From positions 347,470 through 411,469 of the forward strand of contig VZRS01012069.1 in assembly GCA_013398055.1 (NCBI GenBank): a stretch of 64,000 nucleotides of DNA, in the 5' to 3' direction. This document shows, piece by piece, positions 34,845 to 49,300 of this stretch (position 1 is its first letter; each line of letters begins with the position of its first letter). Origin of the DNA: Ifrita kowaldi. Taxonomy: Eukaryota; Chordata; Aves; Passeriformes; Cinclosomatidae. A model generated the notes under the pieces. It saw nothing but the letters and a program-made list of their open reading frames with translations, was not told where the DNA came from and ran no database searches. The position numbers and the translations under genes were made by a program.

Positions 34845-37800
34845 AAGGAACCCAGGAGGGCGTTTCCCAGAGCCAGGCTAGCAAGACAGCACCATATTCC
34901 TGAATTAGCACCACTGGAGCAGAGCAATTCCCAGTATCAGCTGGGAAAGGGCAGGAGCAAGTGAGCGAAGCAGGCAGAGGGGAACATTTAATACAGAGCC
35001 TGTCTAAATAAGTACCTTGTGCTACTGCCAGGAGCCCCAGCTGTCAGCACCACCTTTCACCTGAGCCCGCCGCCTCCCGAGCCAGCTGGAGGAGGATGTG
35101 TGTAGGCAGTTTCTGATGACATTCAGGGAGCCGAGGACCATGAGCTGCTGCCTCCCACAAAGTGCTCAGTGGCGGGGAGGAACAAAGGATGGGGCTGAGG
35201 GGGAAAGGTGCTGGTGACAGGGATCTGCAGTGGCTTTCCTGCACACTGTTTCACCTCCGATCCACCTGAAGTGTCACCTGAGGTAAGGGACAGTGAACAC
35301 CCAGCTCAGCTTACTGGCCTCAAGTGCTTTTGCTAGCTCAGAGCTACCTGTGCTCAGCCTAGCTGTGCCCTGTGTGGGCACAGCCAGAGGCTCCTCACAT
35401 TGCTGGGGCACAGCCCAGCAGTGAAGGCACAGAGCAGACACAGCTACGAAACCACCCTGGTGAGGCACGTCTGTCTCATTTCTTTGAAGTTGGACAGATT
35501 TCAGAATGACTCAATAAAAGTTACAATTCACAGTATTGAAAAAGATGCTTTAAGGAAGGCACTTTGAGATAATCCAAACTGAGACCATACTGGCCTTCCC
35601 TGGGAAAAAAAATGAAATAGCTATGGAGGAAAATGAATATATTAAAAACATTGCAAAAGTGTTTTGCCAGCCAAATTGAGGAAGGAATTGATCACTAATA
35701 CCTGGATTCAGGACCTGATTGCCTACTTGATAATTTCTAGATTTCATGATGTCCTTAAACAAGTGCCTAATTCTGATTCAGTATTCTAGTTTGCATTCCA
35801 AAAAAACCCACAAAACAAGATATTATGTGAAACAACTTATGTTTATATGTACTTCCAGGCCTTAAAAAAATTTGGCACACACTTTTCTATGACATAGTTC
35901 AAAGCAGTGTTTTATATAATCACTGTGTTTCAAAGGCATATGAAACTGAAAACTTGATAAGAAAATGAGAAGTGGAATGTTTAACTTCAAAGAGAAATAA
36001 AACCTCACTTCCTACTTCTGCCCCACTGTTCTACGTAGCAATTAAATGAGAAGTTTCATACACAATATTGTGATTTATCACTAGGCAGAATGTAGAAGCT
36101 AGCTTGTACTTTAATAAAGACTGCCCAGCTTGTGGAATTGTGATGCCCAGCTGTGAATGTATTTTACTAATAAATTACATCCACTCAAGAAAATGACATG
36201 AATGAAGCTTCAAGATGAAAGTAAGGACCAGGCATTAAGAAATAGAAGGTTAAAACAGCCCAAGACTTACATCAAACTTCCATTTTTTGTTAATTTCTTA
36301 AAATGCTAACCCAAAGAGTGAAAGTAAAACTCCAAGGCTAGAGCAAAGGCATCAGTAGGGAAAACCACATCACCACTATAGAAAGTATTCTATGGGGTTA
36401 AATTAGTATTTTCAGGAATCAACATCTCATACACTCATCTGTTTCAAGCTGCCAAAAAAGAAGCCACAAACAACCAAATAAAATCACCAAAAAACCCCTC
36501 ACATCAGAAAAATCATCTTTTTTGTCTGTGCTACCTGAGCCCCACCAAGGACTAGAGGGAAGCAGGACAATGCTCAGAGCTCCCAGAGAGCTCAGCTAAG
36601 CCAGAAGGGGCTCACCAGGGTCTGTTACCCAGCCAGTGGGAATTCCATGGAGAAGCGAGTGGGAGCAGGAACCCAGCTGGGATCTGGATTCCCCGACTCC
36701 TTCAGTGCGAGCCGCCTTTCATCCAGGGCTTGTGGCAACTCCACAATTAAGAGCTTAATGCACATCAGATATACTTTGCAAGCAAAACATTATTCATTAA
36801 CAAATCTGATTAAACTGCTAATGCAGTGAGCACTAACACAAGTTCAGAAAGACAAATAGTCTCAGTGGTGCAGTGTTTGTGAGGAACCTTACCTGTAAAT
36901 GGATTTTAACTATTTAAATTGGCTTCTGTTCAGGAACTATGAAAAGACACAATGCAGCACAGAACACTTCATTTAGCCTACTGAGCTTAATGTGAGGAGC
37001 AAAAAACCCTACAGATTAAGGTTTCTGACTTCAGAACAGTAATACGTGTAATTGTGCAAAGATGCTTGTGTGACAATCCTGGACTTATTAAAAAAAAAAA
37101 AAAATTCCCCCAGCAGCACTCCACTGATTATTAAAGATTTGTTGGTAAATGGTGTTTCTTACTGTGTGTAGAACATTTTAAACCCATTCCATATAGACTA
37201 AAGCATGTTCAAATCCTGGATTCCACAAATGTACGCTGTGCTTTGCTGCTGTACTGGTAAAACTGTTCAGCTTTCATCCCTTTATAAGCCTTGTGATAGT
37301 TCAGATCATGGAGGCAAGTTGTTACAGGAGAATTTTAGCTTTTATCTTTTTACTAAAGGTATATTTTCATCATTTTGGCAGGACTAAAAAAAGTTCCCAC
37401 TGGCCATGACAGACATCTGATGGCTTTCCCTCCTTTCACATGCCTACTTTTCCTATTTTTTTTCAGAAGCCTGGTATCAAATCCTGTAAGCAAGTTACTC
37501 GGGCTGATACAGGCAAATAAACTGTAATAGCTATTCCTGCTTGGTTGTGCCCCTACTAAATCCAGGTCCATTCTGAGCCCTTTAGGAAGAACGTATTTCA
37601 TTGCAGGCAGACACCCAGCCCTTATCTCCAGCTGCTCTGTGCTGTGAGCGGCCGGGGCAGGGTGTGGGAGCCCGAGGTGTGGGATGTCTCGGAAGGATTC
37701 CCGGCGCTGTGTTTTATTGCCTTCCTTTGATCCCTCTCTGAGAGGTGGTAGGTGCACAGCTTTGACCTACTGAACTGAGCTATGCTAATATGGCCAGAAC

Positions 37801-37989
37801 ACTGCAGTAATTATTTCATTGTATGACCAAGAGCTCCAATTGCTTCTGTACAATGTCAGCACACCAAAATGCATATTCCTGTGTAACCTGAAAAATGAAT
37901 AGTTTAAAAAACTCTAGGTGGGTTTTTTTTTGCTCTTCCCATTGATCTTTTATTTCATTCTCTAAAACTCAAGATAAATCTCAACCCAA
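34845..37989. other. Gene-free interval
   Basis: No gene is recognised. Near 37090 there is a short poly(A) run of about 15 bases. Open frames are short and lack domains. Confidence 0.55.
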
Positions 37990-38044
37990 AAGATCTGAGA
38001 TCAATAGGAGTTTTGACTAAATCAGAGCTGTAAGATTTGGCCCA
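37990..38044. mobile_element. Partial palindromic DNA-transposon relic
   Basis: gatctgagatcaataggagt, then tttgactaaatcagagc, then tgtaagatttggccc. This resembles the right half of the palindromic element whose core is 'gaagtcaatgggagttttg' and whose end is 'ctgcaggatttggccc'. The left arm is missing or unrecognisable. Confidence 0.5.
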
Positions 38045-38486
38045 CGGTTTCTAGAACTATTCCTGCAGCCTGAGAAACATTGCTAGTCAAATCTCCCAGT
38101 GATAACAAGCTGTGTACACACACTGTTTACAGTGGCCTGATATAAACTTTACATTATAAACTCAGCACCTTTTCCTCTTACAGCAGCCTGTTTCATATGT
38201 TCAAATCTTGTTTGATGGCAGTCACAAAACCAAGCAGTTTGGAATTTCTGAAACATCTAGGGAGATAGAAATCAAATGGTGCTCAAGCTAGTTAATTAAA
38301 ACATTTCAGAATCTTTCACCTGCAGAGTCAAGCTGTTTTGTTAAGCGGAGAATTGAGAGACTAACAGAGCAGGTGCTGCTGCAAGCACAGATTGCCAGAG
38401 AAAATCACTTTATAGAAGCCCATCAGAAGTAGTCTGACTACAGGATCTAATAGAGAGGGCAGCGTATGCTCATTGCTTCTCATTAC

Positions 38487-38570
38487 CTGATTGTGAAATC
38501 TTTAGTTTAGGAGAGCCCTCATTGAAGTCAATAGGGATTTTCCCAGAGTCAGACTGCAGGATTGGGACCA
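38487..38570. mobile_element. Palindromic DNA-transposon relic
   Basis: The segment runs from cctgattgtgaaatcttt through cattgaagtcaatagggatt to actgcaggattgggacc. The intact 'cattgaagtcaatagggatt' core and the 'gcaggattggg' end strongly recall the same group of palindromic elements. The inverted arm on the left is degraded. Confidence 0.65.
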
Positions 38571-38635
38571 CACTGTGCCATTATGGTAGATATCACAAAG
38601 ACCAGGCTGCCTATATTAGAGTTTTCAATGGCAGC

Positions 38636-38703
38636 ATCTGATCTGAAGCCAAATGAATTTAATAGAACACTTTCCATTGATTTCACTGCAGACTGGACCA
38701 GGG
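38636..38703. mobile_element. Palindromic DNA-transposon relic
   Basis: gatctgaagccaaatgaatt, then actttccattgatttcactg, then cagactggaccaggg. This resembles the variant with 'ctgaagcccattgaagtcaat' and 'ccattgacttcagtgggc' arms. It lies only 65 bases after the preceding relic. Confidence 0.5.
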
Positions 38704-38770
38704 AAAGAGTCACCTAATGGCTGAAATAGTAGAACGAAGCATCCTTGAAGTTGTTTAACAGGTTGTGAAT

Positions 38771-38795
38771 GTATGTATATATATATATATATATT
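38771..38795. repeat. (TA)n microsatellite
   Basis: About ten TA units run from gtatgtata to atattctc, followed shortly by a poly(A) stretch near 38810. Confidence 0.95.
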
Positions 38796-41700
38796 CTCTC
38801 CCTCAAGGAAAAAAAAAAAGAGCAGTTATTAAGGACTATGAAATAATAGCACAGAAAGGAAAAACACCTAAGCTGCAATCAGCTGGAATTATGTGCATCC
38901 TGCTTGGTATTTCAGGGCATCATTTATTGAGTTTTAATGGAAAAGAATGTTAAAAGGTCAGAAGCAAACATCTGCACACCACTGCACATCTGAGCAGTAC
39001 CAATGAAGTCAATGATGCTTGATCCATTTGTGCAGAAAGACTAAGGCCAGTGCTTACAATACCAATTGTCCAAGACCTGTCCTGCTGGGAGGTCTCTTGA
39101 GCCCTGGCTCTGGAGGACCCCCTCGAAATCATTGCCAGTGTATGTGAGCAAGAGTATTTGCCTCAGTCAGCAATTTCCAGGTCCAAGCCTTAATCCGTAT
39201 GATCCTTGGGGCAGAGGGGGTAATGTGTCTGCATTTATATGGATACCCCAGTCCTACCTAGGATTACAGGTAACAGCATAAACAAAGCACACCACTTCTT
39301 TCCAGGTAAACTAACAGAAGGGAAACCAGAGAATATTTTAAAGGACTTTTCTGAAAACATTTACTTCAGGAAGAAACCTTCCCAAACCCGTGTATACCCA
39401 CTAGGCTCTTAAAATGCAATCCCACTTTTCTACTCACCCCAATAAAAGTTGTAACCCAGATGAAGCATTTTTACTGGGTTGAACCTTGTTTTTCCCAGTG
39501 AACTAACCTCCTTCTGGAAGTTCATCTTTGCTAGGATGGATGTGCTACCTCTTTTCCATTGGTGCACCTTTGTGTTAGCAGTTACCTTTGTGTTGCCCCA
39601 GAAGGCAAGAACGTGGACTTTACATGGGCTACAAAAGAGAGACACATTCAGAAAGAATGAGTGGCAGAAAGATGGATGTGCATAAATGAAGCTTCTTCTT
39701 CCAGCTTATCTGTCTGTTCCCTCCTGTGAGTGAGCCAAAACCAGTAGTGTTCTTCTAGTCTCAACTGCACTGCTTGATATACATGTGTTAATTGAAGCAG
39801 GTAAAACTACAACTTGCAAGAGCTGCCTTCTAACATATAGGATTTTTTTTTTAATATCACGAAAAGATAATTCTATTGTAATACATATTCTATGTTTGCA
39901 AATGCACTATTGTTTGCTATGTGTTAACTTCCCAGGGTTCCTAGCATGCATTACTGCCAGTTACCATCTCTCTTGAATGAGCACACCAGTCAAGATGAGA
40001 TTGTACAGATGAACTTCTTTATTTTTCAGAGGCAATCTGTCCTTCTGGTGCCCCCTCCCCCTCTTGGATGTTCTTTCAGAGATTAAAAGAGCCTTTCTAA
40101 GCAGTTGCTTCCTTTCCATCCCTGTTGTTTTCTAATAGGCGATGGCTCAGTTGTAGAAGACTTGAGGAAGGGTACTGAACTGGAGTCAAAGTTGAGATTC
40201 CCCGTGCATCTATTTCTTCACTTGCCAACTACTGTAACACTGAATCATCTTCCAGGTTAAATTCATTACTCTCTGTTCATTATATGGAAGTCTTTTTATG
40301 AAAAGTGGTACATAGTGCAAGTGGTACTCTTAGTGCAAGGTTTTCTTCCCTGTCCTGGAGAGGGAATGAATAAATATAACTGCCCTTCTAGGTGCATTTT
40401 CCTCAGGAAGCAGACCTAGACCTTCTGCACCAAAATACCTAAGCACCACTATCTCATATGAGAGGGCCAAAGCTATGAGGTGGGTGAGAAGCAATAGCAG
40501 ATTGGAGCCTCTGTGCACATATAATTGGGACAAAGAGCCATACGAGTCAGGATTACACATGCGTGCATAATTATATGTTACCCAGCAATTATGTGGAGAA
40601 AGCACTGCCCATCTTGATCTGCAACAGCTACTGTGCACGCACACAAAGCATCTACACGCTGCCTTATTGAGGAACAGGAATGGAACAACTTTTTTTTTTT
40701 AAAAAAAAAACCACCAAAGAGGACAAAAAAAGCATATGTTAAGGTATGATTGACAGCCGCCATAATGGACTGTCATGTCAAAAGAACTGCCTTGCTAATT
40801 CTCTTACATAATGAGCTAGATGCTAGGCTCTCCTTGCAAGTTTGATTGTGCACCCTTCCATCAATCTTACCGACATCTTGGCATCTAAAATACAGCAAAA
40901 CCACTTAACAAGGGCTCTTTAAACAGGCAAGAGGAGGGATGTCTCTGCGTATTAAATGTGATGTGGAGGTTGCTATGGTAAATTTGAGCATGTGAACGTT
41001 GCAGTGCAAAATTCCATACTGGTGGCTAGAGCTGAGGCTAGCCATGCCTCCAGGTTCTTTAAGTATACTTGGATTGCATTATTCAATGAGTGAAAAAAAT
41101 ATGGTTCTGGTGCCACTTTCATGGTAAGGAAAAAAACCCTGCCTTTGTCTAATCCTTTTCGTTGTGTGTGTCTGTAGATCCCCAGGGTATTGATGAGCAG
41201 TATCCAAAATGGGTTGGAGTATGTTCTCTCTGCAGCTTTCAAATATGGGGCTCCATCCCCCAGACTCCTTCAGTAACTAGGAAAGGAAATATATATGCAT
41301 TTCTCTCTCTTTTTTTTTCCACTTCGTCTGGTTGTCACAGTTACATAATGCTGCCAGTTGTAATCGCAACTCAGTGGTGTTGTTAGGCAACTCCGCTAGC
41401 TTTAGTTATTGAATTGAAAATTGCCATATAGGTGTCGACTATCTGCCCTGCAGTTCTGGTGATTATAGCTTTAACTATTGGCACTTCCCTCATTACCAGT
41501 TCTCCGAGTTCCCATTTTGCTTGCCAGATTTATAATCCACAGAGCCCCTTCAGCTGTGAACTGCTCCCACCCAAGCAATTGGAGATTAATTGCCAGCTCT
41601 ACTCCAGGGCCCTGTAGCAGAGGGGGACTGAGCTGCTCATCAAAGTGAAGTTTAGTGCATAAACATTTACTGGAATTTACTGTTCCCTGGGTTGTTTCAA

Positions 41701-43199
41701 GCTTCCCTTTCAGAATAAATTCCATGGGAAACCTACTGATTTCCCAGCTCCATAGTGTCATTTCTTAGAACGTTTTTGTTGTTTCTGCTCATTTGTTATT
41801 GCAGAAGTACCAAAACGAGTAACACACTACAAGCTCACTGATATCTCTGCCATGGCCCATAGCACACAGGAGCTACCACCACCATTATGCCTATTTTATC
41901 TGGTGACTTTGGAGCTATTTATTCAGAGATATTATTGTTTCTGCTTGTTCCATTTATCTATTTCTTCCTATCTTTTCTTGTTCACATTTTTAAGTTTTAA
42001 ACATCAGTTTAGCCTGTGCTTCCAATGTCTGCCTTTTCCTTTTGGTCAAGAAACATTCCCCTCCACAAAGCATCATTTTTTGCATGCGCGATTCCATTGT
42101 TCTCCCTTCGCAAAAATCAAACTCTCTGGCAGACAAGTCCTGGGCTGACTGAGCACAAATGCTGATCTGACTATTCAGTATGATCCTCACAACTGGAGTT
42201 ACTTTCAACCCCCTCAAACTTTTCTCTTTCCAGCACTTGGTTGGTTTCAGCTTCCAGGGGTTTTGTTCAATTGCTGACAACATTAGAGCCTTCTCTGTGC
42301 TTTTTTTTAAACACATTTAACAGGACTCTTAACTTTCTTCTACTCAAAAACATTCTCCTAAGGCACATCCCATGGCTCTAGAAATCAATCACATTCTAGG
42401 TACAGCACCTCTGACAACAACAGCACCAATTCTCTCTCGCCCAGCCAACCTGTACAATTTCCACAGTCAAATACCAGCCACAAAGAAACAAATTTCATAC
42501 CCAAAGCACCATTTCTCAAGCAACTGTCAGTACAATACTTGTTTTGCTGGGATTTCTTACTCACCTCATGCTCCCATCTCTCCTCATTATGGTTCCAGGC
42601 TCCTCCAGCGCTCTGGATTGCTCCCAGCCACTCAGTGCTCCCTCTTATTCAGCCTTTCCTCTCACCATTGCAGACCTGCAGCCTCTTCCCCAGCAGCACC
42701 CAGGACGCATCAAAAGCTTTGCCTCCCTTCAGGACCCTCCCTTATTTGCCACAGCTGTTACCAAATTACTGCCATAACTGTTCAATTATTAGAATGCACC
42801 AAGGTATTTAAAAGCTTGTGGCTGTACCTTGTAAGTTCATGGGGGTAGAGGTGACTTTCTGAAAGCATGAACAGATATGGGGAAGTTACCAAGTCCATTT
42901 AATTAATTTTAAATTTAATTGCTGTCCCTTATTTCCTTATAACTTCTGATTAGCCTTCCCCCAGTATTTCTGTGTGTATTTTTCAAAGCTATATATCTGT
43001 TTTGGCCACACATTTGTTCAGTTCGCTTATGAACACCTTGGTAACAAATTCATCCTCTGGGTTCCTGAATCCCACTCCAGCCAATCCCATATAAATAGAA
43101 GTCTTGCCCATTCTGCACGTATCAGCTTAATGTGAGTGAGATATTTCTGTAGGCACTAGGAGTGAAACTTGGGGTGGGAAGAATACTTATGTGATGAAA
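38796..43199. other. Gene-free interval with one T/A homopolymer palindrome
   Basis: No gene is recognised. At 40690-40710, eleven T are followed directly by ten A, a perfect self-complementary tract. Elsewhere the open frames (for example 158 codons at 42372-42848) have no family signature. Confidence 0.55.
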
Positions 43200-43375
43200 T
43201 CACGTGTTACAGACTCTGTTCAGCTCCTGATTCTACCTCTCATAGGCTTCTTGGTGATCTTGGATACTGCTTTACTCCTTTATGACTCAACTTCCTACTG
43301 TAAAATAGTGAGGATAATCTGTTTGGAGTGACCAGTACTTGTGAAGTTGTGGGGAAAGAGCTACTAGACAGGAAA
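43200..43375 (+). mobile_element. MIR-like SINE relic
   Basis: The order of motifs follows an old tRNA-derived MIR element: gattctacctctcatagg, then cttggtgatcttggatactg, then actcaacttcctactgtaaa and atagtgaggataat, corresponding to the consensus parts 'tgtgaccttgggcaagtc' and 'tcagtttcctcatctgtaaaatggggataat'. It is heavily diverged, as expected for an element inactive since before the bird lineage. Edges are approximate. Confidence 0.6.
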
Positions 43376-46300
43376 GTAAATAGAAAGATAAAAAGATCTT
43401 TTGCTCTCATCTGTAGGAGTAAGATTTTTTTTCCATCTAGCCCTCTTCAGAATACTTGAAAGTGGAAAAAGAATTGTGTTTCTCAGTGGGCTAGATAGTC
43501 TCAGTGAGAGCATTTCTCCATTTTTTAAAAGCATCTCTCATTTCAATTGTCATTCAGGGAATCTGTTTTGTTTGGGGTTTTTTCCCCCCACTTGTGTATC
43601 TGTTCTACTTCTAGCTTTGTTATCCTGAGTTCAAAAACATTTCCACTCTTCCTATTCAGATGTTTTTTGTTCAAAACTCCAGACATCAGCACTATATGAC
43701 TTGTAACACGGCATTTAATATTTTTTCAAGTGTGTGTTTCTCTATGGGGCTTTTAAAATTGCTTCTAGTAAGGGCAATCTCTTAAGAGAAAAAAATATAT
43801 TCCATGGCTGTCTTGCTTTGCATTAACATGTAAAATCACCTTTCTACTTTCTGCAATTTTGTGGTTTCTTCTATGACAGTACAGATTAATGGATGCATTT
43901 TTTGTTTCTCAGAAAGATCTAATCATAGCACGGGAAGAGAAGAGAAGCCAGTGAGAATCCTCTGATCAGCCAACTCTCCCTAGATCAAATGGTCTCTGTT
44001 TGGGAACATCTGCCTTAAAAGATACCACCTGTTCATAAAAAAATACCAATAATAAAGTGCTCGTATGTCAAATATTGCAAAGAATGTTTAAAAGCTTATA
44101 ATAATCATTCATTGTACAGTAACTAGGTTATACATTTAAGCTGAAAATAACATTGAAAAACCAAAGCAAGTACATCTGCCTCTGTGGTTGGTATGACAGG
44201 ATGGTGCATGTAGAGCCATGAGCACATTATAACATTTGATATTTTTAATCAAATCCCATTTTAAGATGTGATGTGTGTTACTCCACTAAAGGTCATTTTA
44301 GTTACAGTAGCATTAAGGGTTTTCAATAAAACATTTTAAATGCCAGTTATATAACTGCTTTTAAAACATTTAACAGCCACATTGGTTACATGACCTGAGA
44401 CAAAGGATATTTTCTCAGCACTTTGATATATTGTGGCTAGATTACCCTTATGGGAATGTTCAGTTCCATAACGGCCTCAGGTCATCCCATAATATGTGTT
44501 ATAGGATTTTTTTTCACCAAAACCAGTAATTGCTAATGAAGCCAATGGTGATGGAAGTTCAATGACATGGCAGAGGATGGAGACTGCAGTCAATAATTGC
44601 AGCAGACACTGGCCAGTATAAGAAGTTCATCAGCACTATTCAAGGACAAGGAGATGTGGCAATAAGGGATAAACACACACAGATCTGGGTCTCAGCACTG
44701 CACGGATGTTACAGAAAAATAACTCAAGGAAACAGAAGTTTTTTCCTCCCCTGCACTTACAAGAGTTTTGCACCATTAAAATATGCACGAGTATGAGATA
44801 TGTAGAATATAATATAGGATAGTGGGGTATATTTTCAGGACTTCATGCCCAGGAGTACCTGGGTACATATAGAGATACACCACTCCATACCTCTCCTTTA
44901 ATTTTGAGACAAGGGGATGCTGTGAGATGAACAAGCTCCATGTGATGTACAGGAGACTCATGCCAGATCTTATTATTGAGGGTAGACAGCTATTTCCTGT
45001 TAGGTTCTCTGCAGAAAAATATCACTGGAGCAGCATTTTCAGCTGTGGCATCTCCCCTGCCAACTCTCAGATGCTGGATCTCTCTCCCAGACCCAGCAAC
45101 CTTTTTGACTCACAACCCACGTGGCAGATGATGAGCCAGTCAACAGGACACATTCCTCTCTGTTTCTTTAATTTTTTTTTTCTTACTTATCTCTTTGGGT
45201 TTTGGATTCTTGTGGTTAAAGCCACCAATTCCTATGCAATCCTGGACTGTGGAGCATGGATGTGGTTGGCAGTGGGTTCTAGCCATGCTTGTAGACTTCT
45301 GTCCCCTTAAAGCAAAGCAAGTGGATTTTTATTTTTAATAAAAAGAAAATATTTGTTGCAAAAATGAAATAAAAATAATGTATTGTTATTTTCTCCTGCT
45401 CTGAGCAGGAGTTATTTGATGACCTTCTGAGGGCCTGTCCAGCATGAATTATTCTAAGAAAATGTGTATATTTGTTGAAAAGCAATATAAGCAAAACCAA
45501 CAGTGGCAATCCTTTTTCACTGCTCTTAGGCATCATGTCTTTCTCAGTGACTTCAGGTCATAATGAAATTAAGAAGTTCCTGTGTTTCAGAATAATATCT
45601 TCCACAGCCAATTTTATCACGAGCCAATGAAATAAATGTTTCCAAAGTGAACAGCTGGCATCTCTTTTCATAAAAGATTCCCTTTTAGAACACTATTTCC
45701 AAACAATATTACAGTGGTTCCATTCACATGGCTATAGTTAAGACTGTGTCAATACTTCTCTTATAAACCTTGTTTTTCAAGGGTTTATAACTTTACAGCT
45801 GAGCCATAATTAGCTGAGATTTGAGTTAAGGCACAAGAGTTCAGTCTGTCTGTGAGGGCATTTTTGCTAATATTAATAAAATCAGTTTTAAATCATACAA
45901 GAGTAAAACACAGTAATTTATAACCATAAAATGGATTCTTGAACATTCAACAGCTTTGATTTTAAAAAAGGAATTTTGACAAGTGATTAAACTATACTAT
46001 GATCTTCGTATTTTTTGTCTTTTTAAATGAAAAAGAGCAAAAAATCACTTTAGAAATTCAGTTTGACAAACATGGAAATTCAAAATCAAAGAGGATGGTC
46101 TCTCCTTAATTCATGTTGTGATGAAGAACGGGTACAATGGTCTCATTAAAAGGCACAGAATCAAGCGCATGTTCTTGGCTTTACTCAGTTCTTGCTGGCA
46201 TGTAAGCAGAGCTTTTAATACTTGATATCATTTTGTTTGAGTATTTTATGACAATACCAGTTTGCATCCTGCCTGTTGTTTTGTGGTCACTCCAGTCTCA

Positions 46301-49300
46301 GCTAATAGCCCATCTTTCTGCATCCCCTGTTTCCAAAGCTGTTCTTCATCACAGTGCAAAACCAACACCTCCTGTCTCCCATTCCAGACATCCTCAGCTG
46401 GGCTCCACTCTCAGCCTAACTCATCCTTTTGGCAGAGTCCACCCTGGTTTCTGTCCCTGGGGCTCTCCTGGCTGCATCAGGAGTGCATGGCAAGGAGAGC
46501 CAGGTTTGGCTCACCCACTGTGCATCTTAACGGCAGCATCTACTGGCTGTCTCCAGAGAGCGAACAAACAGTGAGGAATCCTTCTAGTGACATACAGGAT
46601 GGGTACAGCCAAGGACCTCATTCACAGACATTCAGAGTGGACCTCTGCATTCATACAACCACATGACTCCCCCTCCCCTTTCTTCCCTGTGTAGGCACTG
46701 TCAGTGTTTTCCTCCTTCTCCCCTTAACAGTCAGTTCTTCATACACCCCGAGTTTGGCAACATAATCTTGGTTATGATAGGAGACTTTTTTCTAAACAGA
46801 AGGATAATTGGGGTGATTTGGAAATACACCTATTTTAGCCTAGTATGTTATCTCCAGTGATGCTGAACAGGGCAAAAGGGATAGACTTTCACCTCAGGGT
46901 TACAACACTGTGGAAACAAACACAAACCTTTAACGTTAGAGAGAAAACAGCAGCCACAGAGTTCCCCTTGTTATCACTGCTGACTGATCTGTTTGGGAAT
47001 TGCAGGCTAGGATGACTGCATCCCTCTCAGGCCAGAGTTAACTGTATTGCACACTCAGAAGCCTTCCTGAGCTCTGTGGCCATCACCCTCCACAAAAGCA
47101 TGAAGTTAAAGTTGTTTCTTTGAATTCAAATGGAATCAATATTTCCCAGGAGACAGATGGGCTTCTCTTTTCTACACTGAAAAAAGAATCAGTGTCCAGA
47201 GTTCTGGTTTAAAGTTTTCATTCAACTACAGGACAACACCAGGAGAAATCAGCACAGATCAGGCACCTGCTTTTTTTCCTTCATCAGTCCTGAATCTTAG
47301 AATTTGGTATTTTATATAAAGGGAGCTTGCTGTTGCTGTTGCATGCAGCTTTTTAAACTATACAGTCTGGCTCAGGCAAGAAGGCCATACTTATTCTTTT
47401 TCGGAGCTTTTTCATTTTTACTTGTAGCTGAATCCTCTAGGTCAATTGTATCTGCAGGGGTGGGAGAGGAATTTAATTGCTTTTACTTCCTACCTTCATC
47501 TCAGGGTGACCAGTCCATTAATAATGCACAGGAAGCAACTAGGAAATGCATGGTAGATTAGGGATTAATTGATATTTGGAAAGATTTCAATCCACATTTG
47601 AAGGAAAAGGTTATGCACTGTAGTCCAGCTCTAGTTACTATGTGCATTTGATTATTACTTCGTACAGCCCTGCTTCTCCTGGTTTTAGATGTTTTCGCCT
47701 TTCCTTTGCCGACCAGACTTTTACAAAAATTTTGTTTGTTTCTTGCTAGAGGTATTTGCTATGTTTCTGATATACACCACTCAATATCAAATTAATACAT
47801 ATATTCCTCTGTATTTTCCAGTAACTATGGGTTTTTTCTGCACTGACACCACCCACAGTTCCGTTATGAACAATTTGACTTTCCAAAATGTTATTGATTT
47901 CTCTGCTTGGAAGGCACAAGATTAATAGCTTTAGAAGCAAAAGTCCTTCAATCCTTCCACTGAATAGGTGCTGCAAGCTTGCTTCAATGCCTGCTGATGT
48001 GCTTCAGCACATCACTTTTAGTTAGAAACATGAGTGAGGCACTCTTCAAATCAACAAAGCACTAAAATACAGGAAACAGATGGGTAATTCCAGTGATGTC
48101 AGGGCAGGAAGGTATGATTTAGTTGGTTTGAAAAGGACGAGCCTGACACCTCGACTTGTTTTGCCATAGAAATGATAATGACTTCAGTAACTTCTTTAGC
48201 CATTTCAGAGGCTTCAGAACAGCTTCTATTGACACCCATAAAACCAGTAACTACTGGTAGCAGAACTTGACTCTAGCTGTCAGGAGTAAGGGAGGAGTGT
48301 AAAGAATAGAAGATCCAATAGAAAAGATATATTAGATTCTTTTAAGACCTTGAGAAATTCACCATCTTTTCCCAATGCTAGTTACATTAAAAATAGACTA
48401 AAATAAGGAATGTAACATAAATGTCCAGTTACAAGCACTTTGATAATGTTAGGTGAATTGGGCAAAGACCTTTTGAGGACCCCTGGTGTTACAGCAGCTT
48501 TTATGATGGTATTTGAATTTGAGAGTAATGGATTCTTCTAAGCAGCTAAAGCCAGACAATTTGGAAGAGTTTCAGGGCTGCTAAGTGCACACTGCAGAGA
48601 ATGTAAAATTTGAGTGGCCACCTCAATTTAGGATTAAAATGTCAAAGGAGAGGTAGACCTATGTTTCATATGTGGTATCATGAAGTATTTGGAATGCTGA
48701 TCATGGAAACACTTAAGTACTTTTGTAATAAACTGCCCCTTTGGGAGCAGAGCTAGACTAGTTACAAAAGTCTGTCAAGATACAATAAGTGAGTAAAGAA
48801 ACAGTGATGATGACTGTCCTTTGCAGTAATTGGTTGGGATTGGAGAAGTTCATCTCCTGAGCCAGTAAAGGTCACGTCATAAGTGACTTTCATAGGCTAC
48901 CAGTGAGTGTTTTGCACTCCCAATGCAGTTCTGTTTTAATTCCCTCTTTGACAGACCAAGAGAAAAGGAAAGTCATTGAAATATAAGAAGTATCTCAAGA
49001 AGATGCCCTGGAGGAATCTTTGCTCACCTCACCACATCACATGGTCATAACAGCTCTGAAAATGCCACCTTTTTTCCACTGCAGGATATCTCAATCTAGG
49101 CCTGATTATTATTAAAACACCCTCTGTCTAAGAAGTATGAACAGTAAGCAGCATATCTTATATTACAGTATTAAACTAAAAAATTTGCTATTTACAGCTA
49201 TTGTTAAGAGCAGTTTTCAAATCCCTTTAGTATTTTTCATCTATAGAGGTATTTGGGGGATTTTGCTAATTCTGGTTTTATTAACATGTTTGTTGAAGGT

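Noticed and set aside
33740..34964. Long frames crossing the 343-N gap
   Set aside because: They are open only because N runs are not read as stops. The gap edges are duplicated, so the join is unreliable.
42372..42848. 158-codon open frame on the plus strand
   Set aside because: No domain, and two shorter overlapping frames in other registers look equally plausible, which points to chance.
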